64,000 nt of DNA from Sarcocystis neurona. Taxonomy: Eukaryota > Apicomplexa > Conoidasida > Eucoccidiorida > Sarcocystidae. Every line of letters begins with the position of its first letter. Positions within the stretch are counted from its first letter, which is position 1. Below the pieces are notes generated by a model. That model was not told the origin of the DNA. It did not search any database and saw nothing but the letters and a program-made list of their open reading frames with translations. A program made the position numbers and the translations under genes. The stretch spans positions 3,880,609 through 3,944,608 of the forward strand of contig KL647292.1 of assembly GCA_000727475.1 (NCBI GenBank), in the 5' to 3' direction. Positions 36,701-48,700 of this stretch are shown here, one piece after another.

Positions 36701-39700
36701 GCAGCACCCGCGCCAGCAGCAGCAGCGCGTCCCCCGCAGCAGCGACGGATCACCGTCGGAGTTCCACGCGCAAAACAGTCCGAGGCAGTCGCAGCAGCAT
36801 CAGCCTCTGCAGCAGCAGCCAGTGCTGAAACAGCGGTAGGCGAGCAGAAACAGCAGCAGGTCAGTAGCGCCGACGAGCAACGGGCAGCACTCACGACGCC
36901 CGGACGCCGGCTTCATCGAAAGCAGCAACCACTCACGTGCTGCAGCAGCAGCGCCACCTGCAGGCGCCGGAGCAGGGCAGGTGGCGGCACTGCAGCAGCA
37001 GCGGCAGCGCAGTGTGTTGCAGCGACACGGTGAAGTCAGCAGCAGAAAATCGCAAGAAGAAGAACTACGGGAAGCGGCAGCAGACAGGAGGCGTGGCACA
37101 GAGGCACCAGAAGAGAAATACAACTCCTGCATATAAGCGCAGCAAATCTGCTGCATGTGTTTGCCTCTACAGAAAAGATGCGTACTATCAACGCCCAGTC
37201 GCTTCCCGACCTACCAGCCACACAGACGTGTGTGTGTGGTGCTTCTCTTCCTCTCAGCAGAAGTGCCCATCTGCATGCTCACAGCGACTTCTGCTGCCCG
37301 TCCGAGGCTCTCTTCTCTCCGTGTCCCCCTCTCTTTATCTCTACAGACCAATGTGTGGACATCCCTGCTTTGCCGTGGGCCCCAGAACACGCGTCCATAT
37401 TTATCAGTTTTGTACGTACATATCCACATACAAACGGCGACAGCAAGGACGTCTCTGCAGTCCTCTTCATCTTCATGCTATCCATTACATATATATACAT
37501 ATATATATGTACATATATATGCACATACATAGGCATACAGATATATGTATATATACATATATCCACCATCGTAGTATCTCGGTGGGAGTCCATATATACA
37601 TATATGCGTATATGGACACACACACACACACATATAAATATATGTATATATACATATATCCATGTGCGTAGTACCTCTATCTTAGTATATACATATATAT
37701 GTGTGACCAGACAGTGATCGTTTCTGTTCGCATATATATGGGGGGTGGTGCTGCTTTTGTTGATCTGCTGTGAATGCGTGGGGGCACACACGCGTTTTGC
37801 TGCTGTTGGTTCTTGATGCCAAGTTGCTGCCCTTCCCCTTGCTGCCTTTGTGGCTGTTGTTTGCGCTGCTCTTGCTTCTCGCCGTCTGCGTCCAGCTGCT
37901 GCTGTTGCTGCTGCTCTCCTACTACACCGTCTGCGCCCCTGTTCTTCTTAGAAGAAGTGCGGTTGCCTGTCAGCCCGCTGCTGCGCGCTGCTGCTGCTGC
38001 TGCGTCGCTGCTGCTGCTGCTGCCTACCGTGAGAGCCACAAATTTTCTGGGTCGCAGCTGTCTGCGGGGTACTCTCTTATGAACAGTTCATCAGCAGGGT
38101 CGCTGCAGCGCAGTGTCGCACACAAACACGTAGAAGAAGAAGACGCATGTTCAGCTGTAAACACTGGCAGCTGTGTCTACTAGAAGCAACAAATATCTAA
38201 CTGTATTTGAACAACATGAGAAATATATAAACAGAGAGACAGGAGGACAGGGACACCAGACAAGGAGAGGAAGAAGAACACAAAGGAGAGTCCCCTCTGG
38301 TTGCTGTCGACCGTAGACACGCATACGTACACATACACGTATATATATATATATATATATATGTGTATGCGTATATGCATGTATACACATATACATGTAT
38401 CCACATATATATATGTATACATATATGCATCTATACATATATATTAGCACTACACATATATATTCTACATCAGCTTCCTCACATCCAGTATATATATATA
38501 TGTACTGGCTCGTTCGCATGTAGGACAACTTCTTAGTACCCATACATATATATATGTATATAGGTACGCATGAATATGTGTATATTTGCGGTAGGCTGGT
38601 TCACTTCGAATATATGTGAAAGTGCTTCCCGCTCATAAGAAATGTATGTATGAACTACGTGTACGGAGGCAGCGCTTCAATCGAGAGCGGGCGCTGCGCA
38701 TGCAAAAAATTACATAAGTCGTCCTCGTGACACTTACAGAGACACGAAAGAGTATATAACTGTTCACGCATGCAAAATCAAGAACGGAGATGCAGGTGCC
38801 AAGCCCCACATACGTGTGCCTCTCGCATGAGATTACATATATATATATATATATACATGTACAAGAAGTTATGTACGGATGTCCAGACACATATATATGA
38901 GCCACTACGTAGGGGTGCGCCTAGAAAAAAAAGATGGGCATATACTATGTACGTATATATACAAGAAGCCATGTACGGATGCACCGATACGTATATATAT
39001 ATACAAGCCTGCATGTAGACGCGCGTTTAGAGGAAGAAGAAGAAGAGGCTGCGGGCAGGAAGAGCAGCAACCGCAAGCAACGGTGCTGCTGAACATCTGC
39101 GGCAACAGTTTCACTTTTGTTACGAAGCGAGACGCATGCAGCAGCCACAGCAGCAGCGTCTCTCTATGCCGCCCATACGTAGGGAAGCCGAGAAGAAGAA
39201 CTGGATCGAAGTGTTCACAGAGGAACACCTGTGTCTGTTGTCCTCTCTCTCTTTATATATGTATATATAGATCCAATACATACCTATATTTAGATCTATA
39301 TACTTATGTGGCTGCGGTAGGTTACTCAGTGACACTGAAACAAATACGTAGACATTTACACGCACATCCATATATATATATATATATATGCCTCTCTTGT
39401 AAGGAGAAAGGTGTGTCTGCCTCTCTCTCTCTCTGTATATGTATATACACATATGTGGCTGTTGTAGGCTTCTTAGTGACACTGAGACAGCTACGTATAT
39501 ATATATATATATATGTGTGTGCCCCTCTTGTAAGGCGAAAGCTGTGTCTGCCTTTCTTTCCCCCCCCCCCCCCCATATATATACACGCGTACACATATAT
39601 GTATATCTGTATATAAGACGTATGTGGCTGTTGTAGGTTTGTTAGCGGGACGCACACGCGTGGTGATAGGAGGTGCGTAGGCAGTCTCACGCGTATATAT

Positions 39701-42700
39701 GAAACCAGATGTACAAGTCCACATTTGAGCAACTCCTCCATATTCACAGATGTCAATAAATGAGGATTAGGTGAACATGTAGAGAACGAAAATACAAGAG
39801 AGGTCTCAGCAGATAGAAGCAAATATATACATATATGCATATATATGTGATACGAATATATACATACAGAACTAGTCTACAAGTGATGTCTCACTAGACA
39901 GCAGCAAGAAATCAGAAGATATACGTAAACTGCATGAGAGGAGACAAAGAAGGACATGACAAGAGATGTCTCAATAGACAGAAGAAGCACGGTACAGATA
40001 TATATATATATATATACACGGTACAGCAAATATATATATATGTGTGTGTGGGTAGAAGCCAGATACATACATATATATATATATATGTATACGTGTATAT
40101 TGTAGTGTTGATATATAGCTCTGTGTAAGTGTGTGGATAAAAGCAACATGCACATACATATATATATATATATATATGCATGCGTTGTGGTGTTGATATT
40201 AGGTAAGTCTGTGCGATTGGTGTGAGTGTGTGGATAGAATCAAGATACTCACATATATATATATATGTTGTAGTGTTGATATTGTATAGCTCTGTGTGAG
40301 TGTGCGTATATATGTGGATGTGTGTTTGTGGGGCGCATACGTACCGTAATTCTCCCTCCTGAAGCCACGCGTCCGTCGCTTCAACCAGGGGCTCTGCAGC
40401 CCGTCGCAGCTGTTGCGCGCATAACATTCAACAGCAGTGGCCACGGCAGTAGCAGCAGCAGGATCGCAGCTCTGCTGCAGCTGCTGTCCCACCGCTGCTT
40501 TCGCAGACCCGTCTCTCTGCTGTCTGAGAAAGCACCATAAATAATTTGACCTCCCTCTCGTCCTCTCTTTATCTTCCTTTTTCTATCTTCCCCTCTTTAT
40601 CTTCCCCTCTTTATCTTCCCCTCTTTATCTTCCCCTCTTTATCTTCCTTTTTTTATCTTCTTTCATCGTTTTCCTTTCTTTGTGTTGCTCGCTCTTTCTG
40701 TATCTCCCTTTCTACCATCATCGTCTGCGATCCCCCCCAGTCACTCCCCTCTGAAGTTTCACACCGCCCGCACTCTTCTGTGCATCCACGCAGCCACACG
40801 CATATATACGTAGATGTATACACACACAAACGCGTACAGACATACATGCACATACACGTATATCTGGATAGCCTCACCTCGATAGTAGTATTCGGGGGTG
40901 GGAATAAAGTCGCCCCCCCATACACACATATATGCATGTACCGTCCTCTAGATGACAGGACACACAAGCAGCCACACGGGTATACGGCAAACCACTCGTT
41001 AGAAATATATACACGTCCACATACACGGGTGTGGCAACGCACTGGTGTGTTACATTTGTATATCCTTTTCTCCAGATGATATTCATGTCAATTTATATAT
41101 ATACATATATGTATATACATATATGTATATGTATAGACAGAAACGGAGAAAGCGAGAGCTTTCCCTAGATGATAGTATACACACAGACAGACAGACAGAC
41201 AGACACATAAACGTATACAAGGACACGTCAACACATTCGTAGAAATATGTGTATGAGGATGTTCAGGCCAAATGACACTTCATTTACACATACGCATATT
41301 CACACATATACATATATATATAAGAGATGTTCTCGTGTAAGAAGACAGAGATAATATATGTATATGTGCGTGCTGAATTTTGTGGGGTGGAGTGGTCGTG
41401 CTGTAGGTCTGGGAGGACGAAGCAGCAGAGAAAGAGGAACTTCTCTTGTGCAGCTTCCCAGGCAGCAGAACTCCAAATTGACGCGTACACGTTTGCCAGG
41501 CGAAGGAGGAAGCTGCACCTGTCTTCCCCGCTTTCTGAACGAAGAAGATGTATAAATACATGGATGTATACATCTATCGGTACCAATATAACTGCAGACA
41601 CGCGAGTGTATGTAGGGAGTCAAGTGTATGTACACCTCAACAAGTAGAAGCGGGCAGAAATAGACGAGTCCCGCGGGTCTACGAAAATGAGTGAACTCTA
41701 CACGAGCAACACAGAAAAACAGCCACAGACAGAGACACAGAGAGAGGAACACACAAGTACATGTGTGTCTACATATATATATATATATGTGTACATATAC
41801 AGACACACATATATGCATCCATACACATACACACGAGCGTAAATCTAGTCACACACACAGACATATACATCCGTACACACACACACACACATATACACAC
41901 ATATGCACATACATACATATATATACACACATACATATACATACATACACACATGCATATACACATAGATAGACACACACACACACACACATACACATAC
42001 ATACACACAAACGTGTATACATAATACAGACACACATATATACATACATACACACAAATGCATATACATATATACAGACACACACATATACATACATATA
42101 GAGACACACACATATACATACATACATACACACATACATATACATACATACACAATGCATACACACACACATACACATACATACACAGTACATACACATA
42201 CATACGTACACACACACATACACCTATACATACGTACACACACACGCATATACATATAGACACACATATACACACAAATACATATACACATACACGCATA
42301 CATATATATACATATGTACAGACACACGCGTGCCAGTGCCGTCTGGAGGACTTGGTCGGTACCAGTTTCCTTGACTTTCTGTGGAGAGGGAGAGACCGTT
42401 TGCTATCGATAGAGAAACTGCTGCCAAGAGAAACACGAAGAAACCTCTCTGCAGTTCGTAGCATGTGGGGGGTTCACGACCTGCAGGGGTGCCGCTGCTC
42501 CTCCGGCGGAAAGACACGAGAAAGCCAGAGAGCACTGAGATTAACAGCCGTGTTGCTGCTGCTGCTGTTCTTCTTTTGCTGCTGCTGCGATCCCCACACG
42601 CCTAACTGCGCTTCCTGCTGCTGTTCTTCTTTTGCTGCTGCTGCGATCCCCACACGCCTAACTGCGCTTCCTGCTGCAGCACTGAGATTAATAGCCGTGT

Positions 42701-45700
42701 TGCTGCTGCTGCTGCTGTTCTTCGTTTGCTGCTGCTGCGATCCCCACACGCCTAACTGCGCTTCCTGCTGCTGCTGTCTTGCTATATCAAAGCCACAGAC
42801 CCATTCCTTGCTGCTGCAGCTGCTGTTGCTGCGATCTTCAAGTGTCAGTTTTGTTCCCCCTATAAATTCAGAAGCCACCTCTCTGCCACGTGTCTCTCTT
42901 TCTGTGTTGCAGTCCGTAGTGGCTTCTCGTGAAGAAGGCGAGACATGCGGAGAGCAGCTTTAGCCAGTCATCTCTTGAGGACCGGCTGAGCAGCAGCCAG
43001 ATAGATAACAGAGAATTCTCAGCAGCAGTTCTCTTTCTGCTGCTCCTACGTCGCCGACTACGACTTGTTCACAAAAAACGTCTCCATCATCGAAGAAGAG
43101 AACAACGGGCACGCACTGCCTGAGCCTCTGCAGCCCCACAGGGGGACTTTTGAGGCAGAAACTTACGATATGAAGCATCAACTGCCGCAGCTCCATCTCT
43201 CCTCTTCTGCTGTGCGCTGCACCAAACACATACACAGGCACACCCGCGCCCCTCTTCACCGGCAACACCTCCTGTCGCTCCTCCTCATGTCTTGCTGCTA
43301 CTCCTCCTGCAGTCTTGCTGCTACTGCTCCTGCTGTCTTGTTGCTACTGCTCCTGCTGTCTTGCTGCTACTCCTCCTGCTGTCTTGCTGCTACTCCTCCT
43401 GCTGTCTTGCTGCTACTCCTCCTGCTGTCTTGCTGCTACTCCTCCTGCTGTCTTGCTGCTACTTCTCCTGCTGTCTTGCTGCTGCTCCTCCTGCTGCCTT
43501 GCTGCTGCTCCTGCTGTGTTGTTGCAGCTGCTGCTCTTCCTTCTGTACACCTGCTGCTGCTGCCCCTGCTGTGTTCCCGCCGCTGCTGCTCCTCCTGTAC
43601 ACCTGCTGGTGCTCGTTCTGCGGTGTTGCTACTGCTGCTCCTGCTGCATTGCTGCTGGTTCTCCTCCTGCTGTATTGTTGTTGCTGCTGTGTCTCCTACA
43701 TACCTACATACCTGCTGCTGCTCCTCCTGCTGTGTTCGTGCTACTGATGCTTTCTCCTGTGTACCTGCTGCTGCTTCTCCTGTACACGTCCTGCTGCTGC
43801 TCTAATCCTGCTGCAGCTGCCCTGCTTTGTTCCGGCTGCTGCTGCTGCTTCTCCTCCTGTGTACCTGCTGCTGCAGCTCCTACTGTCCTGCTTCTACTGC
43901 TGGCGCTATGTCGCTGCTGCTGCTGCTTCTGCTGAAAGCGAAAACAGGTGTGCTGCTGCTGAGCACACGTGCCCGACGCAGCTGCTGTTGCTGCGTCGCT
44001 CTAGTGAGAAACTTCCTCTTCCACGGGGCCTGAAAACGCATGGCGTTGCCCCTGGATTTGTGCTGCTGCCTCTTCTCTCCTTCTCCTCCGTTTGCTCTGC
44101 TGCTGCTGCTTGTATGACTCTCCGGCTTCTCATCGACCCCGCGTCGCATCGCCGACATCGGCGAGCAGCTCCTTTTCTTGCGCCGAACAACAAAACTCTC
44201 GCAGCAAATATTCACCCCCGACATCTCCCTCTTCATTCGTCTTCCACAATTTCCGTAGACATACGTGTCTCTTCGACTCTATACCTCTGCAGCTGCAGAC
44301 TCCCTCGGGTGCTGCACACACGTCTCTGTGTTTCACAGCCTCTGCTTCTTCATCTTTCTCGCTTTCCGGGGTTCTTGCTGCTGCTGCTGCTCCGACGAGG
44401 ACTACTATCTCTACTCTATCTCCTATCGCCTATCGCACCGAGCTTTCTTCTACGACCACCCGGACCTCCCGTCTGCTGTGGCGGGGCTTCTCTGTCCGTC
44501 GAAGCTGTCCTCTTCCTGCCGCAGCAACAGGCCTGGACGTCGGATATTTACGTGTGCTCCTCGACGACTCTTCTTCCACCACCGATGCGACCCTACGACG
44601 CCCATATATACACATGTGCATTACGTACGTGTCACACATGTTCCCCGCTCTTCTACTTCCCAACTCCAACAGCAAGAAGTCTGGACGACTTCACCGGCCC
44701 TGCCCCCCCCTCCGCTGCGGAGAACTCCTCTTCCAGCTCTGTCTTCCATATATTACCGAGCTACCACGAAGACTGTGAGACGCCAATATCTGCCACTACT
44801 ACTACTACTACGAGGAGGACCTGTCCTCCTACTTGTACTACGTCTTCGACGACTACTACGACTACTGTGAGGCCACAATATTAGGGCTGCGTGAGACGGA
44901 GACTCCTGCGTCTTCCCGTCCTTCTTTGAGAAGATACGACGACGAGGAGGACCACCGCAGCTGCGAAGTTCTTCTAACCTGCCTCTATAATGCGAGACTC
45001 CTCGGCTTTCCATACTGCTTTACTTCTAGGAGTGCGACTCCTGCAGCAAACGTACGCGGTTATTACTGTGCCACCGCGGAACTCCTATTCGGTCTAATAG
45101 ACTACTGCTGCTACGATTCGTACGACCAGTAAGTACTCCTACTCCTACAACTATTATGAAGCCACAGCAGTGTCACTCTATTCTACAAGAGTTACTATTC
45201 GGTGTACTATACAACAACTATCCGTACTGGGATGGCGACTACTACTAGCAGTATTATGAGGGTATAGTAGTGCTGCTCTATTACACACTAGAGATACTAC
45301 TCGGTCTCCTGTGTCTACCATACTACTACTGCTGCCACTCCACTGAGGCCATAATAGTAGTACTCTACTCCTTCAGAACTACTGTTCGGTCTGCCATGCC
45401 AGTACGACTACAAATACTCCTCCTACGACGACCAGCTGCAGGGTTGCTGCTACTCCTGCTACTACTACTACTACAACTACGACTATGAAGCTACGTCACT
45501 AGCAGTGTCATGTACAGGGTCTCCTGTTCGAAGTAGTCCCACTAAACGAAAGTCCAGGAGGATACGACTACTAGTCCTGCGTTATCTACTGGGACTCGTA
45601 TCCGTTCTATTCGATTAGCACTCCTACTGGTGAAATGCGTCCTTTGCTGCCCTCCACCTGCAGCAACTCCCCTACGACCAGGTGTCTACTTTTTCCGTGT

Positions 45701-48700
45701 TGTAGCCGCCCTCGCCAAATGAACGCGTCCACCCCCTCGGCTCCCTCCTGTCATATTCCGCACTTCTCTGACGCAAATAAATTCTCCTCTCGCAAGTCCT
45801 TCCATAAAAAACAAATCGCTGCTACTCTGCTATCACTGCTATACTACTATTACTATCTTGCTGCTACCATACCACCACTACTACTATACTACTACTACTA
45901 CGATTCCACTACTACTACAAGTATTCTACCACTACTACTCCAAGTATTCTACTACTACTACTACAAGTACTCTATTACTACTGCAAGGACTCTACGACTA
46001 CTACAAGTACTCTACTAGTGCTACTACAAGTATTCTACTGTTACTACTACTACTACAAGTACTCTACCACTACTACTACAAGTACTCTGCTACTACTACT
46101 ACTACTCCAGGTATTCTACTATTACTACTACTACAAGTATACTACTACTACTACTACTACAAGTATTCTACCACCACTACTACTACAAGTACTCTACTAC
46201 TACCACTACTATACGTATTCTACTACTACAAGCAATCTACTCCTCTACAAGTACTCTACGACTACAAGTATTCTCCTACTACTACTACTACAAGCATTCT
46301 ACCACCACTACTACAAGTATTCTACTACTACTACTACAAGCACTCTACTACTACTACTACAAGTATACTACTACTACTACTACTCCTTGCACTATTATTA
46401 CTACCCTACTACTACTACTACTACAATTGTTGTAGGACTAGTAGTAGTATATTATTACTGCGCTACTTTCCTGCTAGTAAGACTGTCAGCCCTAGTGGCA
46501 GTACTATGCTATCACTACTGCTATACAGTACTGCTGCTACTAGTGCTTTCCCGTAGGCGAATATCATGGCTCCACGACTCGTACTATTTGTTCATACTAC
46601 TACTAGTGCTGTAGACTAATACTACGCCCTATTGCTACTCCGACTACGCGTACGACTACGCCTACGTCTGTGGAACTACCCGTCCTACTTCTAAAATATG
46701 ATGACTCCTCCTAGTACTACTACGACTGCGAGTACGACTACCCCTACTACTACTACAGGCCAGTACACTACCAGAAGACGACTTTCTCATGAGGACTATA
46801 TTCATCTTGAAAGAATTGTGAGTAGTACCACTACTGCTGCAGCAGTAGTAGATTAAGTCCTAGACGACAACGCCTGTTCTTCACAGTGATACTACTGCCA
46901 TCACTACCACTGCTGCTACTACTACTACTTTTAGTTGCACTAGTATCACTACTACTACTACTGGTGTCACTCCTACTACTGCTACTCGTATTAGCTGCAC
47001 TAGTACCACTACTGCGAGTACGACTACCACAAGTAGTCGTGCTACTACCACTACTAGTACTACTTTTATTTGCAGCAGTACCACAACTACTACTACTAGA
47101 ACCACTGGTACTACCGCTACTACTACTGCTACTACTTTAACTTGCAGTGCTGCTGCATGTGGTAGAACACGATTGCGAGTGTGTCGTCACTGCTGTAGTG
47201 GGGGCGGCGCTGCTGTGCTGGCACACTCAGAGCGGATTGCTGACGTGGCTCTACGTGACACTGCTGCTCTTGCTGCTGCCGTCAGTTCGACGTGAAACTT
47301 TGGCTGCCGCGGTGTTGTTGCTCTCCGCTTTCTCCTGGGAAGGTTTTCCCACTGACTCCGCGTGCGACTCCTGTCACTGCTGCTGTTTCTGCTGCCGCTG
47401 CGGGTGGCTGCGCTGCGTGCCACTGGCCGTGTGCGGCCGACGCTGCTGCTCTTGCTCCTGCTGCTGCTGCTGGTGTTGCTGCTGCGGTAGGCATTGCGGC
47501 GCTGGTCTTTCCCCTGCTGCTGCTGCCGCTGGTGTCGCTCCTGCCGCCGGTGTTGCTACTGCTGCTGTTGCTGCTGCTGCGGCTGCAGCGAGTGCTGTTG
47601 TTGGTGCTAATGCTCCTGCCGCTGCTTAGGCTTACCGAGTATTGCAGACAGGAGTGGGCCGCCTTTCAGGCCGCGGGCTTCCTCTGCCTGCGCGTCCATA
47701 CGCACACAGGAGTAAATTCTTCCCATATGGTCTTCCCCCTCGTCACTCTTCCTTTCTCCCTTGGGGGGGGCCACGCAGTCTTCCCTAACACTCCCCCTAC
47801 ACGTGTACACGTTCGTACATATACGAACTGCAGAAATGGTCGACTTTGACGAAAAAGAAGTAGTTCCGCGCTACTGGACAACCTCAGATGATAACGTCTG
47901 CATTCGTGTACATTGCTCAGATATTTAAGTAATCACATACATACTTGTGTACACACGAACTGCATACATTATATATATGTATATATATATGTATATGTAC
48001 ATATGTATATGTATACATACATATATGCATATACATCCATCCATACATACATTACATACATATACCTACACACGTACGTGCGTACGTACGTACATACACA
48101 CATACATTACGTACATACATACAAACATACATGCATATAGATACATACATAAATGCATACATACATACACATACATACATATACACACCTACAGATATAT
48201 ACCCACACCTGTATGTATATTTGTTTGTATGCGATTAAGTTCATCTATTCTCCTGTTGCTCTCTTGCTCTCTATGCTCCACAAACATACATATATATATA
48301 TGTACGAAACGTTACACATATATGTGTATGTACGGCTCATGAGACCCCTTTCGTATTGTCGCGGCGGAGAGATACGCAGAACTTCTTCTTCTCTACGAAG
48401 GAAGTGGACTGTCAAGATGTACCACAGTCGCCTTCCTTTTGTCCCCTTTTCTTCTTCTTCTTCATCCTCTTCAGGTGGAACGCACAAATGCACACCCACA
48501 CATACGTGCATATATGAAGCAGCGTGGAGGACCACCTATAAAGTCCTCGGCTCCTTCAAGGCAGGCACACACACCCGGTCTACACGAGACACCGGCGAGA
48601 CATTCTAGAGCAGAACGCGGACGAGACAAAGTCCCGCTTAACAGAAGTGGCGATGGGGTCACTCCCACGAACGCAGCTCGAAACGACCCGGAGAAAAGCA

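Larger units (their letters stand above)
40410..43166 (-). other. GCP intron: TTTATCTTCCCCTC repeat, CA/TA tracts and CTG minisatellite
   Basis: Contains about five copies of a 14-bp TTTATCTTCCCCTC unit near 40,580 to 40,650, CACATA/CATACA repeats from 41,700 to 42,330, and a nested CTG-rich minisatellite at 42,533 to 42,790. The minus-strand frame continuing from the upstream exon (reading [20 protein letters not shown]) looks protein-like, but the GTAAGT donor that cuts it off gives the correct family alignment. Confidence 0.65.

Noticed and set aside
36365..37033. A 222-codon Gln/Ala/Arg plus-strand frame inside a GCP intron
   Set aside because: Composition follows CAG repeats in one frame, with no supporting splice sites or conserved patch.
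37172..37400. Plus-strand segments after CTCTACAG acceptors, one containing MRTINAQSL, similar to MRTIDAQTL in the exon at 7222
   Set aside because: The match is short, the nucleotide identity is compatible with chance in 64 kb, and no gene model can be built around it.
42960..43166. Minus-strand frame continuing past the GTAAGT donor with [14 protein letters not shown] and [15 protein letters not shown]
   Set aside because: It looks coding, but splicing at the GTAAGT joins the previous exon to [10 protein letters not shown] and gives a gap-free family alignment. The continuation is treated as intron; it could be retained in some transcripts.
43859..44884. A 341-codon plus-strand frame of Leu/Ser/Cys-rich sequence running into Thr repeats
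   Set aside because: No start or splice context. Composition drifts from the CTG array into the ACT satellite, as expected for repeat-derived openness.
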